64,000 bases of DNA from Fimbriimonadaceae bacterium (GCA_019454145.1 CP075366.1:723564-787563); one strand, 5' to 3'; positions 25,440 to 35,240 are shown, counted from the stretch's first letter. Made by a program: numbers and translations. Notes: generated from the sequence alone by a model not told the origin.

Positions 25440-26324
25440 ATGGCGGCATCTGACCACCTTCAAATTGGATTTATCGGACTTGGCACTATGGGAAGTCCGA
25501 TGGCTGGTCACTTAGCTTCAAAAGGATTCAACACGCTTGTGTGGAACCGTACACCTGGCAAAGAAGCTCATGCCGTTTCGTGTGGAGCAACTCTGGCTGA
25601 TTCGCCTGAGCAAGTCGCGCAAACATGCGACATTATCGCTCTTTGCTTAGGTCGAACTGGCGACGTCACCGAAATCGTTGGTCGCCTCCTTGAAAACTGC
25701 AAACCAGGGGCAACCATCGTTGACCACAGCACCATTTCTCCTGCCGGAGCAAGGAATCTCTTTAATTACTGCAAATCGCACCAAGTTGAGTTTGTAGATG
25801 CTCCAATTACGGGCGGCTCAATGGGTGCCCAAGCCGGAACACTCACCATTTTTTGCGGAGGAACGGAATCTGCTTTTGAAACTGTGAAGCCAGTTTTGGA
25901 GGCGTACGGCAAACGAATCGCTCACGTCGGCGAATCGGGCCAGGGGCAGATGATGAAGATGGCGAATCAAATTGCCGTGGGCGGCGCGTTGCTTGGGCTT
26001 TGCGAATCGCTGGCTTTTGCCGAACGAGCCGGACTAGATTTACAAACTGCGCGCGATCTGCTTTCCACTGGCGCGGCGGGCAGTTGGGCGTTTGATAACT
26101 ACGGCCCAAAAGTGATCGCCAAAGATTGGTCACCCGGATTCAGCGTCAAAAATCAGCGCAAAGACTTCGGTTACTGCCAAGAATCTGCCGCAGAAATGAA
26201 TATGCCGATTCCTGGCACCGCACTTGTGGATGCCCTGCTTGCGGAACTAACAGCCAGCGGTCGCGAAGAAGAAACCACCGCCGCCTTATTTGAAGTTTTG
26301 GTGAAAAAGGAGTCCAATACTTGA
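25440..26324 (+). CDS. NAD(P)-dependent beta-hydroxyacid dehydrogenase
   Basis: This 294-residue protein belongs to the 3-hydroxyisobutyrate dehydrogenase / tartronate semialdehyde reductase family. The dinucleotide site is GFIGLGTMGSPMAGHL (about 10-25), the substrate-site signature is DAPITGGSMGAQAGTL near 120, and the catalytic lysine is in M-K-M-A-N-Q near 171-176. The substrate (3-hydroxyisobutyrate, tartronate semialdehyde or succinic semialdehyde) is not fixed by the sequence. Its stop overlaps the TTG start of the ABC ATPase, so it belongs to the transporter operon, perhaps acting on an imported compound. Confidence 0.9.
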   Translation: MAASDHLQIGFIGLGTMGSPMAGHLASKGFNTLVWNRTPGKEAHAVSCGATLADSPEQVAQTCDIIALCLGRTGDVTEIVGRLLENCKPGATIVDHSTISPAGARNLFNYCKSHQVEFVDAPITGGSMGAQAGTLTIFCGGTESAFETVKPVLEAYGKRIAHVGESGQGQMMKMANQIAVGGALLGLCESLAFAERAGLDLQTARDLLSTGAAGSWAFDNYGPKVIAKDWSPGFSVKNQRKDFGYCQESAAEMNMPIPGTALVDALLAELTASGREEETTAALFEVLVKKESNT

Positions 26325-27814
26325 CTCCCGCCGTACAAATGACGGGCATCACAAAGCTGTTTGGGACTGTGGAAGCTCTGCGGGACGTAGACCTTACAGT
26401 TCAATCTGGCCACATTCACGCGATTGTTGGCGAAAACGGCGCTGGCAAAACAACCTTGATGAAGGTTCTGTACGGAGCGCATCAAGCTTCCGACGGGCAA
26501 ATCAATCTTAACGGCGAACCAGTTTCGTTTCGAGATTCAAAAGAAGCCATCGCCGCAGGCATTGGCATGGTCAGCCAGCACTACAGCATCATTCCCGAAC
26601 TGACTTGCCTGCAAAACCTTGTGCTCGGCGCAGAACCCGGCCCGGTGATTTCATACGCCGCCGCCGAATCCCGCGCGAACGAACTCGCCAAGCAAATGGG
26701 CTTTCAGTTTAATTGGCATGAGGAAGCATCTGAAATTTCGCCGAGCCAAGGCCAGAAGTTAGAAATTCTCAAACTGCTCTGGCGAAACGCAAAGATTCTC
26801 ATCCTGGACGAGCCGACGGCAATGCTCGCACCGGATGATGCAGATTTGCTATACGCCAAATTGCACGAACTCACTGAGCAAGGAGCAACGGTCTTGGTCG
26901 TCACTCACCGACTCCCCGAGGTGATGGAGCATTGCGATGAAGTCACCGTACTACGCGGCGGAAAGCTGATTGATTCTTGCCCCGTTGCGCAAACCAATCC
27001 CGCCGAACTGGCCGAAAAAATGGTTGGTCAAGCGGTAACCGAACATTCGCCAATTCCTTGCAATCCTGGCGAAACTCTGTTGACCGTTAGAAACCTCGTC
27101 GTAAAAGGCGATAAAGGCAACGATGCTGTCAAGGAAGCCTCCTTTGAACTCAAATCTGGCGAATTGGTCGGCATTGCCGGGGTTGACGGTAATGGTCAGC
27201 GAGAACTTTTCTATGCCTTGATGGGAACACGAAATTCCTCTGGTGAAATTCATCTAGGCATTCAAAACCTGACAAATACTTCGACCGCCGAGCGAATTCA
27301 ATCGGGAATCCGACTGATTGCCGAAGACCGGCATAACGAAGCGGTTATCGAAGATTGGTCAATTGCGGATAACGCGATTCTGGGCTTGCAAAGAACAAAC
27401 CGGGTGCTCGCGGGTCGCTCCATCAACCGCAACACTCAGGCTGAACTTGCGAAGAATGTAACAGAAATTTTTCCGACAAAGTTCGACAACGTAAACCAAA
27501 AATTTCGCGACCTTTCCGGTGGAAACCAGCAAAAAGTCGTCGCCGCGCGTTCGCTGCAAGAATCTCCGCAAGTCGTTCTCGCATTTCAGCCGACTCGCGG
27601 CATTGACTTATATGTCGCTGGCCTCGTTTATGATGGCCTCATTAAAGCAACCCGAGAAGGTGCAACCGTTCTCGTTGTGAGTTTTGACCTGGATGAGTTG
27701 ATGACCTACTGCGACCGCATTCTGGTGATGAACCACGGAGAAATTGCCGAAGTTCCAGCCGAATTGCGCCAAGACCGCAGTGCAATCGGACGCATGATGG
27801 TGGGTGCAGAATGA
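26321..27814 (+). CDS. nucleoside/sugar ABC importer, double ATP-binding subunit
   Basis: This 497-residue protein has two fused ATPase domains. The first has Walker A ENGAGKTTLMK near 37-47 and Walker B LILDEPTAML. The second, as usual in the RbsA/NupA (BmpC) group, has a degenerate Walker A (GVDGNGQRE near 288) but an intact signature L-S-G-G-N-Q-Q-K and FQPTRGID. The dipeptide changes and the partners point to the nucleoside (BmpA-NupABC) class. TTG at 26321 overlaps the preceding stop; ATG 26339 is an alternative. No BMP-type binding-protein gene lies in the window. Confidence 0.88.
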   Translation: MTPAVQMTGITKLFGTVEALRDVDLTVQSGHIHAIVGENGAGKTTLMKVLYGAHQASDGQINLNGEPVSFRDSKEAIAAGIGMVSQHYSIIPELTCLQNLVLGAEPGPVISYAAAESRANELAKQMGFQFNWHEEASEISPSQGQKLEILKLLWRNAKILILDEPTAMLAPDDADLLYAKLHELTEQGATVLVVTHRLPEVMEHCDEVTVLRGGKLIDSCPVAQTNPAELAEKMVGQAVTEHSPIPCNPGETLLTVRNLVVKGDKGNDAVKEASFELKSGELVGIAGVDGNGQRELFYALMGTRNSSGEIHLGIQNLTNTSTAERIQSGIRLIAEDRHNEAVIEDWSIADNAILGLQRTNRVLAGRSINRNTQAELAKNVTEIFPTKFDNVNQKFRDLSGGNQQKVVAARSLQESPQVVLAFQPTRGIDLYVAGLVYDGLIKATREGATVLVVSFDLDELMTYCDRILVMNHGEIAEVPAELRQDRSAIGRMMVGAE

Positions 27815-28821
27815 AGGCCTTTCATATGAGTTGGAAGCAGATTCTTCTTGCACTTGCCGGGTTTGGAGTGGTCATCGGCGCACTTATTGTTGCGGGTGCA
27901 GTCCCGGCAGAGGCACTCCAGACCGTTGTCCAAAAAGCACTCACTACTCCAGCTGGGTGGCGCGATATTCTGCGCGAAACAACTCCTCTTCTTCTCCTTG
28001 GATGTAGTGTTTTTCTCGCTCTTAAGGCAGGTTTGTTTAACATCGGGGCAGACGGACAATTTGTTGTCGGTGCTATGGCATCGGTAGCAATTGCGCTTCA
28101 TAACTTCGGGCCGCTGACCATTCCCCTCGCAATCGTGGTTGGCACGCTTGCCGGCGGGCTATGGGCTTTGCCTGTGGGATTGATCAAAGCATACCGAGGT
28201 GGCCATGAAGTCATCACTACGATCATGCTGAACAATATCGCGTTTTTCCTAAGTGTGTTTCTAGTCAAAGGTGTACTCAAAGATCCCGAAAGTCAAAGCC
28301 CGACTACGGCTTATATTGCTGAAGCGGCAAAACTGCCGAATCTTGTTCAAAACGGGCCGTTCCGGTTGAACATTGCCCTCTTGTTTGCGATCGCCGTCGC
28401 CTTAGCGTTGTGGTGGTATCTGAAAAGAACAGTTGGCGGTTATGAACTGAACGCCACCGGCGCAAATTCAAAAGCGGCAAAGTTTGCCGGAATCCAGATC
28501 GAAAAAGTCATTGTGCGATCCATGACAACCAGCGGTGCTATTGCCGGATTAGCGGGTGCCCTGCAAGTCCTTGCTTACGAAAACCGATTCTATTCAGGGT
28601 TTTCACCCGGCTACGGGTTCGATGCACTCGGAGTCGCGTTGCTTGCAGGTGGTTCTCCGCTTGCCTTGCTTGGCTCAGGTCTGTTGTTCGGCATCATTGG
28701 CAAATCCACCACCGTGCTTAGCCTTACCGGAGTGCCGAAGGGTCTTTCATTTATTCTGCTTGGAATTCTGGTGATTGTGTTTGCCTCTTTCCGCTACCGC
28801 AAGGAGCCGTCGCATGATTGA
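27811..28821 (+). CDS. nucleoside-type ABC importer permease 1
   Basis: This 336-residue membrane protein of the BPD_transp_2 family has about nine helices. The NIGADGQFVVGAMASV motif near residue 75 and the cytoplasmic coupling loop AYRGGHEVITTIMLNNIA near 130 are typical of the NupP/YufP side of purine-nucleoside importers. ATG at 27811 overlaps the ATPase stop (ATGA). It pairs with the next gene as a heterodimeric channel. Confidence 0.9.
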   Translation: MKAFHMSWKQILLALAGFGVVIGALIVAGAVPAEALQTVVQKALTTPAGWRDILRETTPLLLLGCSVFLALKAGLFNIGADGQFVVGAMASVAIALHNFGPLTIPLAIVVGTLAGGLWALPVGLIKAYRGGHEVITTIMLNNIAFFLSVFLVKGVLKDPESQSPTTAYIAEAAKLPNLVQNGPFRLNIALLFAIAVALALWWYLKRTVGGYELNATGANSKAAKFAGIQIEKVIVRSMTTSGAIAGLAGALQVLAYENRFYSGFSPGYGFDALGVALLAGGSPLALLGSGLLFGIIGKSTTVLSLTGVPKGLSFILLGILVIVFASFRYRKEPSHD

Positions 28822-29689
28822 TCTCACCTATTTGGTCGCCGCTATTTCATTTGGGAGTTTGCTTACCAGCACACTCACTTTTAGTGCGCCCCTTATTCTG
28901 GGAGCATTAGGCGGACTTTGCAGTGAACGATCAGGCGTGATCAATATTGGCTTAGAAGGCAAAATGCTTGCCGCCGCCTGTGCTACTGGCTACATTGCTC
29001 AAGCGAGTCAGGATCCGGTGCTCGGCTTAACCGCAGGAATTTTGGTTGCGACTCTCCTCGCCATGCTCCACTGGACGCTGACGCAAACCTATCGTATTGA
29101 CCACATCATCAGCGGTATGGGAATCAACGCTCTCTGCGCAGGGGGAACATCCCTCATTTCTAAAACTTTCCCTGAGCTTGGTTCTAAACAGATGGCAGCA
29201 TTTTCCATCTACGTTTACTGGCTATGCGCCTGGACGGCGGTGATTGCAATCTGGTGGATTCTCAAATCAACCAGAGGCGGATTGCGACTCTATGCCGTTG
29301 GAAACGATCCGGATAAATCTCGACAAATGGGAATCAAGCCTGGCAAGGTTCGATTGCAAGCTTTGCTTGGAACTGGATTACTCACAGGTCTTGCCGGAGC
29401 CTTGATCGTTACGAACGCCGGGAGCTTCAGTGACGGCATGACTTCGGGACGCGGATATATCGCTCTTGCCGCGCTGATTTTAGGCGGCTGGCGACCCTGG
29501 CCTACTTTAATCGCTGCAGTTTTGTTTGGGCTTTTCGATTCATTACAGCTACAATTACAAGGGCAACCACTTTTTGGGCAAGTTATTCCCGGTGAATTCT
29601 GGCAAGCACTTCCCTATTTGGTGACTCTCGTCGCTCTGGCTGGCATCGCAGGAAAAAGCCGAGCCCCCGCCGGATTGGGCAAACCATAA
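28814..29689 (+). CDS. nucleoside-type ABC importer permease 2
   Basis: This 291-residue BPD_transp_2 permease starts at ATG 28814, 7 bases after an AAGGAG ribosome site and overlapping the first permease gene. The I-N-I-G-L-E-G-K-M motif near 45 and the RIDHIISGMGINALCAGG coupling loop match the NupQ/YufQ class. Nine helices are predicted. Readings that start further upstream duplicate the end of the first permease and are not needed. Confidence 0.9.
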   Translation: MIDLTYLVAAISFGSLLTSTLTFSAPLILGALGGLCSERSGVINIGLEGKMLAAACATGYIAQASQDPVLGLTAGILVATLLAMLHWTLTQTYRIDHIISGMGINALCAGGTSLISKTFPELGSKQMAAFSIYVYWLCAWTAVIAIWWILKSTRGGLRLYAVGNDPDKSRQMGIKPGKVRLQALLGTGLLTGLAGALIVTNAGSFSDGMTSGRGYIALAALILGGWRPWPTLIAAVLFGLFDSLQLQLQGQPLFGQVIPGEFWQALPYLVTLVALAGIAGKSRAPAGLGKP

Positions 29690-29694
29690 ACAAC

Positions 29695-30957
29695 ATGATT
29701 ATCTCCGCTTCTATCGCATCGCTCGTTTTTCGACCCGTGCCGTTCTTGTTTGACGGGATGGATGAAAATCAGGCCCACGTTAAGGCTGAAAGAATCCTTG
29801 CGACGTCGGAAGTCTTCACGCCAAACGGCGCACTCAAAACCGAATATATCCTTGATGTTGTTCGCCCTAATCAGTGGAAGCTTACGGTTAAATCGAATCC
29901 TGCCTTCGCCTTTGAAGAAGTTTATTATTACGACCTTGGCAAGGAAGACGGCGTATGTGTAATTTATCGACCAAAAACAAAGCAGTACATTCAATCTACT
30001 GCGCAGGCAGCCAACTTAACCGAGTTCATTCAAAAAGTCACCCCAAAGATTGATGAGTTTCTGATCGTCCTGGCGACACAAAACGGATTCGACACATTAC
30101 GCGAACGATTAGATATCAAAAATAATAAATGGTCTGTCCTCACAAAAAATGGGCAAACCAGCCTCAAATATAAGCAAGATGACGGAACAACCGAAATCGC
30201 CTTTTCAAAGTCGTCTCTGCGACCATCAAACTTCACCTTTGTTAATATGAGCGGAGTTATCAAGTGGAATCTCAAATACGAGAACGGCATTAAGATTCAA
30301 AATCCAGCAAGCCTGCAAGGTAGCTACGAAGTCGTTCAATTCGACGACATGCTCGGACAAGGCAAAGCGACCAGCAAAGAAGCCGAAAAAACATTGAACC
30401 AAATGTTTTCCCATTACGATAAACCCAAGTCACTGGGGTATGTATCGAAATCGGCAAATGATAGCGTCACGGTTCAGTACTCACCCAGCATGATTTATCA
30501 ATCAGATGATTTTGCGACATGGACTTACGACGGTCGCGAGCTCCGGCTTTATGACAAAAAATTGAAAACCATGTACACGGGTACAGCCACAGGTGCTGAA
30601 TTAATTGACTACGTGGCAAAAACAGGTAGCCGTATTGAAGTACTTCTCAGATCATTGATTCTTGGACGCAACCCATACAGGTTGCTATTGAACGATTACA
30701 CGACCATTTCCTCAAGCAGTGGATCAGGTGTGAGCGAATCAGCAAACTGGATTGTTGGCAAAACTTCGATGTTTGAAATTAATTTTGCGGTAGCAAAACG
30801 GGATGGGTTTGTTCTGCGCGTCGAATCGAAACCAAAAACAGTCAACGGTGAAATGCTGCCGAAAACGGTAACAACATACACAAGAAAAATGGGAGCAATC
30901 CCTAATGAGATTGCTCCCAAAGGAACCAAACAGGTTCCTCTTTCGCAAATGCCTTAG
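29695..30957 (+). CDS. exported protein, possibly two LolA-like halves, unknown
   Basis: This 420-residue protein has a weak N-terminal hydrophobic stretch (about 1-20), so export is likely but unproven. Two halves share a similar layout. About 22-180 and 225-385 each start with a helix, then strands with a W-x-Y/Y-D-L-G core (VYYYDLGKEDGVCVIYRPK and TWTYDGRELRLYDKK), then a helical segment with R-L/R-S-L-I. This recalls the LolA/LolB or DUF2092 open-barrel fold, but no diagnostic motif is present. It sits 5 bases after the permease gene, and the end of its coding region contains the terminator of the convergent protease gene. Confidence 0.6.
   Translation: MIISASIASLVFRPVPFLFDGMDENQAHVKAERILATSEVFTPNGALKTEYILDVVRPNQWKLTVKSNPAFAFEEVYYYDLGKEDGVCVIYRPKTKQYIQSTAQAANLTEFIQKVTPKIDEFLIVLATQNGFDTLRERLDIKNNKWSVLTKNGQTSLKYKQDDGTTEIAFSKSSLRPSNFTFVNMSGVIKWNLKYENGIKIQNPASLQGSYEVVQFDDMLGQGKATSKEAEKTLNQMFSHYDKPKSLGYVSKSANDSVTVQYSPSMIYQSDDFATWTYDGRELRLYDKKLKTMYTGTATGAELIDYVAKTGSRIEVLLRSLILGRNPYRLLLNDYTTISSSSGSGVSESANWIVGKTSMFEINFAVAKRDGFVLRVESKPKTVNGEMLPKTVTTYTRKMGAIPNEIAPKGTKQVPLSQMP
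30886..30918 (-). terminator. intrinsic terminator inside the facing coding end
   Basis: GGGAGCAATC (30891-30900) pairs perfectly with GATTGCTCCC (30909-30918) around an 8-base loop. Read on the minus strand, the stem is followed by ATTTTTC, so it ends transcription of the S41 protease gene whose stop is about 36 bases upstream. On the plus strand it encodes part of the C-terminus of the unknown protein. Confidence 0.75.
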
Positions 30958-32237
30958 CCTGCGAGCTTATCGATTAAGGCTCGGCCTTTCAACTGTGCAA
31001 CTGCCATATCTACAGCGGTGTCAGGTTGACCGAAGACTCTTGGCTTTGTTTCAACATCAGGAACAATGCCATTTCCTTCTAAACGATGACCATGAATTGT
31101 GATGTAGTCAGTCACTGGAAACTGAACCCAGAACTCAGATTCATCTCTGAGAGGAACAATTACAGATGCAAGAACGGCACCCGCTGATTTACGTCCGTAA
31201 ACCTTTGCGTCGAGTTGCTCTCTGAGAGCCGCTGCCATGATCTCGCTTGCACTTCCCGAGCCACCATCAACCAATACGGAAACTGGAATCTTGAACAAAA
31301 TATCAGCCTTGTTTTTGGTAGCTCTTGTTCGTTGGCTATCTGGTGTACTCGCCGCGATCCAAGCTAAATCCTTTGAAGGGCCATTTTTAGCTTCAAACGC
31401 CATAACTTGAGGGCGACCGATAAATGTTCCCATCGGTTGAGTTTCCCGATCTAAGAAGAACGAAGCGAGATGCTGCAGGTTGATCACACGGCCGCCACCA
31501 TTGCCTCGAAGATCCAGAACGATTCCCTTTGCACGGTCGTTCACATCTTTCATGATCATCTCAATGTTTTCAGCGTTGTAGCCCTGGTCAAATGTTGGAA
31601 TTTTGACTACCGCAACATCGCCTTTCCACGTTACTGTTTCAGGAATAACCGTTTTGTACAATCGGCGAGTCACCTTAACCGAGCGCTTTTCTGTTCCGCG
31701 CATATAGGTGATATTGGATTCTTGTCCTTCAACTCCGGCAAGATCAGCCACTGCACGGGTGGGTTTCCCATCCGATTCAATAATCAAATCTCCCGCTTGC
31801 AATCCAACTTCTGCCGCTGGGCTTTCTGGGAAGATATCCGTCACCCTAATTCCTTCTTTTTCCAATTCGATTCGGATTCCAATCCCAGCACGTTGTTGAG
31901 TTGTACGAGCTACTCCGTAACTAGGCGGAAAAAGAACAATATGGCTGAAACCGTAGTTTGAAATGATGCTGTTCATTTCAATCGTAAAATCGTTGACAGT
32001 TTTTGCCGCATCGATTTTGTCTTTTCGTTCTTTCACACGCTCGGGCCATTGTTTAAAATCAACGCCCGGCACAAATGCCGCTGAAGTCAAAGCTCGTTCC
32101 AATTTTGCCAACACATCAGCTTTCGATTCCGGAGTCATGACATCCGTATCTTTAACTTGGGCAAATGCCATTACGGTCGAAGCCGCCAAGGTGGCGAGAA
32201 CTCCAACTCTCAATAATCTCAATTTCATGGCTTTCAT
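30954..32237 (-). CDS. S41 family C-terminal processing peptidase, exported
   Basis: This 427-residue protein (start ATG 32237; ATG 32228 also possible) has a signal peptide ending M-A-F-A-Q. A PDZ domain follows (about 115-195, I-F-P-E-S-P-A-A-E-V-G-L-Q-A-G-D) and then an S41 serine protease domain. The serine/lysine pair is S329 in GSGSASE and K350 in Y-G-R-K-S. The nearby G-I-V-L-D-L-R-G-N-G-G-G is the strand-loop preceding the active site. It belongs to the CtpA/Prc-like tail-specific proteases of the periplasm. The +/- stops overlap by 4 bases. Confidence 0.92.
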   Translation of the reverse strand: MKAMKLRLLRVGVLATLAASTVMAFAQVKDTDVMTPESKADVLAKLERALTSAAFVPGVDFKQWPERVKERKDKIDAAKTVNDFTIEMNSIISNYGFSHIVLFPPSYGVARTTQQRAGIGIRIELEKEGIRVTDIFPESPAAEVGLQAGDLIIESDGKPTRAVADLAGVEGQESNITYMRGTEKRSVKVTRRLYKTVIPETVTWKGDVAVVKIPTFDQGYNAENIEMIMKDVNDRAKGIVLDLRGNGGGRVINLQHLASFFLDRETQPMGTFIGRPQVMAFEAKNGPSKDLAWIAASTPDSQRTRATKNKADILFKIPVSVLVDGGSGSASEIMAAALREQLDAKVYGRKSAGAVLASVIVPLRDESEFWVQFPVTDYITIHGHRLEGNGIVPDVETKPRVFGQPDTAVDMAVAQLKGRALIDKLAG

Positions 32238-32330
32238 AATGATGAATGCAATTCCTGGCACGTTCTACACGAAATCACGCGAAAAAAGTGCCGTTTTCTA
32301 GAATATCAGACGATTCGATAACCAAAAAGT

Positions 32331-33719
32331 TTATTTGTGCATGAGCATAAGGGCGATCTGAAAATAGATGATCAGCCCAGTTGCATCAACGAAAGTCGTA
32401 ATAAACGGTGCGCTCATCACGGCTGGATCTACTCCGAACCGTTTTGCCGCTAATGGCAATACACTCCCAATAGTAGTTGCCCAGATCACAATTGCTGGCA
32501 GAGCAAAGCCTACAACTAAGCTTAATTCCATCCCTGTGCCCCATCCGAAAAAAGCTCTACCAAAGCCGAGGAGTCCGAGACTGGTGCCAACCATTAGAGC
32601 GACTAAAACTTCCTTACCCATTACTGCAAAAACATCGCCTGTTTTCACCTCGTCAAGAGCTAGAGCACGAGTAATTGTAGTCGTAACCTGGGCGCCACTA
32701 TTGCCCCCGGCACCAATTACAAGTGGGATAAAAAACATAAGCGGATTGATCTGCAACTCATTGTTTGCCCCGGCATAATGGCGCATTACAGCACCAGTCA
32801 ATGTTTCCGCAACAAATAATGCTGCAAGCCATGGAAAACGCCGCTTGTACAAATCCCAAGGGCTCAGCGAATAATAAGGCTCGGCATCGCCGCTGACCGC
32901 CGAAACTGCGAGCACATCTTCGGTTTCAGCTTCACGCAGAATTGTTTGTGCGTCGTCACCAGTGAAGAGTCCAACCATACGGCCTTCTTCATCAAGAACC
33001 GGCAAAGCATAAAAACCATAGCGTGCCATCATACGAGCAGCGGATTCTTCGTCTAGCGTTGCCGTAACCGATACAGGATCGGTGCGCATGATTTCTTTAA
33101 CCTGAGTGGACTGCGGAACCCTCAACACTCTCCTCAGACTGGTCACGCCAACCAGATAACCGTACTCATTGAGTACATAGATATCATTGACTGTTTCGTA
33201 CTTCTCATCCCCTGCTTGCCGGAGGTCTTTTAGAATGTCCTTGACCGTCATTTCCGGCGTCACGCTAAAGAAGTGCTCGGTGATCAGCCGACCAACGGAA
33301 TCTTCCGGATAGGCAAGCAAACGGCGGATTTCTGCCGCGTCTTCATCGGGAATGATTTCGAGAAGAGCTTCAAATCGTTCTTCGCCAACTTCCTCACGCA
33401 AATCAATTGCGTCGTCCATCGGGAGAACGTCGAGGTAGGAAGCGACAACGTCGTCCGGGAGTTCGTCTACGATTTCCCGGGCCGTTTCGGTGGGAAGCTC
33501 CACCATAACGTTCCCCGCCTGGATGACATCCATCGCCTGAAGAAGTGCTACCGCATCTTCGGTATCCATTCGTGCGATGTTGTCGGCTAAGTCTTCGGCT
33601 CGGTCGTCTTTGAGCTCCTCACGAACTTCAGGCGCCGCCTTTTTGTGCCCCAATGATTGAACAAGGACGGCCAATCGCTGAAGACGATCTTTGATCGGTG
33701 CAATTGAAACCCTCCTCAT
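32331..33719 (-). CDS. mgtE: magnesium transporter MgtE
   Basis: This 462-residue protein has the MgtE order. An N-terminal superhelical domain (about 30-140, E-L-P-D-D repeats) comes first, then two CBS domains (about 145-270; the VNDIYVLNEYGYLVGVTSLR and YGFYALPVLDEEGRMVGLF cores). A five-helix channel domain follows (about 290-460) with NSGAQVTTTITRALALDE and the conserved P-F-I-T-T-F-V-D-A-T-G segment. The cytosolic domains sense Mg2+ and gate the channel. It is probably one transcript with its own promoter; the start ATG is 33719. Confidence 0.95.
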   Translation of the reverse strand: MRRVSIAPIKDRLQRLAVLVQSLGHKKAAPEVREELKDDRAEDLADNIARMDTEDAVALLQAMDVIQAGNVMVELPTETAREIVDELPDDVVASYLDVLPMDDAIDLREEVGEERFEALLEIIPDEDAAEIRRLLAYPEDSVGRLITEHFFSVTPEMTVKDILKDLRQAGDEKYETVNDIYVLNEYGYLVGVTSLRRVLRVPQSTQVKEIMRTDPVSVTATLDEESAARMMARYGFYALPVLDEEGRMVGLFTGDDAQTILREAETEDVLAVSAVSGDAEPYYSLSPWDLYKRRFPWLAALFVAETLTGAVMRHYAGANNELQINPLMFFIPLVIGAGGNSGAQVTTTITRALALDEVKTGDVFAVMGKEVLVALMVGTSLGLLGFGRAFFGWGTGMELSLVVGFALPAIVIWATTIGSVLPLAAKRFGVDPAVMSAPFITTFVDATGLIIYFQIALMLMHK

Positions 33720-33782
33720 AATAGGTGAAGTCTACCGGTGCAATCCCTGGGTTTGAATCTTGCTAGGCAGTAAGATCAACCA

Positions 33783-35174
33783 GTGCTTGAGCGGTTTATC
33801 GCCCACTTAGAATCCTCACAACTGATCCCCCCGGGGGCATCGGTTTTGGTAGGTTACAGCGGTGGTGCCGATAGCACTTGCCTTCTATATTTGCTCAAGT
33901 GTGCCGGGGTTGATGTGGTTGCCGCGCATCTTCATCACGGAATGAGGCCAGAAGGCGATGCCGAGCAACTCAAATGCGAAGAATTTGCGGATAGTTTGGG
34001 AATTCCGTTTCTTACCGGAAAAGCCGATGTTCCCGGCATTGCTAATCACATGAAAGTCGGTATTGAAGAAGCAGGCCGAACCGCTCGGCAGATGTTTTTT
34101 CGGCAGTCAGTAAACCAAACCGGATGCCATTTTATAGCGACAGGGCATACCTTAGATGACCACATCGAAACCGTTTTGATGCACATGACTCGCGGAAGCG
34201 GGCTCAGCGGGCTTGCAGGAATTCATCCCATACGTGACGGAATTATAAGGCCTCTTCTTCCCTTCCGCCGATCTGAAACCCGCGCATTCTGTGAAGAAAA
34301 CGACTTCTGGTTCCACGATGACCCAGGCAACTTCGACGAAGCCTTTACTCGGGTGAGACTTCGTCGCCGAATCATTCCTGAATTTGAAAGCATCAATCCC
34401 CAATTTGGGGATGCGGTTGCTCGCCTTGCCGAAACCGCCCGAAGCGAAGATCAATTCCTCAACGGAATGGCGGCGGGGATTTTGGAGCAGGCTGAAATCC
34501 CATTGAACGGCAATTTGAGGTTTCTATCTAGCGACTGCGAAGTGGCTTTCGACAAATCTAAGCTAGAGCATGCCCCTCAGGTAATTGTTCGACGCGCTCT
34601 TAGATTGGCCACTCAGTATATTGGAGGAGAATTAGAGTTCCACCACATAGAAACTCTATCTCAATGGCTCAAGAATTCAGAAACGGGATCAATTACTATT
34701 CCTGATACTCAGGTGGTTGTGGAAATGGATAAAGACACGATTCATATTCGAGATTTGCAGCCGGAAGAGCCGTTTCGGTTCCCTCTCACCGTTCCAGGTG
34801 AGACAGAAAGCGAGATTTTTGGCTGGAAACTCACGGCTGAATCGGTGTCTCCGTCTGATTACTTAAGAGACAATAATTCGCTGGATATTGTTTTAGATCA
34901 GGGCAAAAGCAGTGGTGGTTTACATTTCCGTTCTTTGCAATCCGGTGACGTTATGGTGCCGCTGGGAGAAGATAAACCGAAAAAAGTTGCTGAACTTCTC
35001 ACAAAAGCAAAATTAACCAAGGCCGCGAGGCAAAGATTGCCGATAATAATGGATATGCTTGGGCCAGTATGGTTACCAGGGGTCAGGCTCGCGGAGCGAG
35101 TCAAGATCACTGAAGCAACCCAGCGGGCCTTACGGATAAGGTTGGAACCGCTAGAAGGCCTGAGAGGGTCATAA
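33783..35174 (+). CDS. tilS: tRNA(Ile)-lysidine synthetase
   Basis: This 463-residue enzyme modifies the wobble cytidine of tRNA-Ile(CAU) to lysidine, so that AUA is read as isoleucine. The N-terminal PP-loop motif is SGGADS (about 25-30), followed by AAHLHHGMR and ATGHTLDDHIETVLM. The TilS substrate-binding domain and C-terminal domain follow, ending near R-L-E-P-L-E. GTG at 33783 is the start. The order tilS-ftsH is widely conserved and supports both calls, though the usual hpt gene between them is absent. Confidence 0.95.
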   Translation: MLERFIAHLESSQLIPPGASVLVGYSGGADSTCLLYLLKCAGVDVVAAHLHHGMRPEGDAEQLKCEEFADSLGIPFLTGKADVPGIANHMKVGIEEAGRTARQMFFRQSVNQTGCHFIATGHTLDDHIETVLMHMTRGSGLSGLAGIHPIRDGIIRPLLPFRRSETRAFCEENDFWFHDDPGNFDEAFTRVRLRRRIIPEFESINPQFGDAVARLAETARSEDQFLNGMAAGILEQAEIPLNGNLRFLSSDCEVAFDKSKLEHAPQVIVRRALRLATQYIGGELEFHHIETLSQWLKNSETGSITIPDTQVVVEMDKDTIHIRDLQPEEPFRFPLTVPGETESEIFGWKLTAESVSPSDYLRDNNSLDIVLDQGKSSGGLHFRSLQSGDVMVPLGEDKPKKVAELLTKAKLTKAARQRLPIIMDMLGPVWLPGVRLAERVKITEATQRALRIRLEPLEGLRGS

Positions 35175-35240
35175 TGTCAGGAACGTCGGCGACTCGTCAG
35201 ACGTAATTGAACTGAAGGTGATCCATCACCAGGTGAAAAA

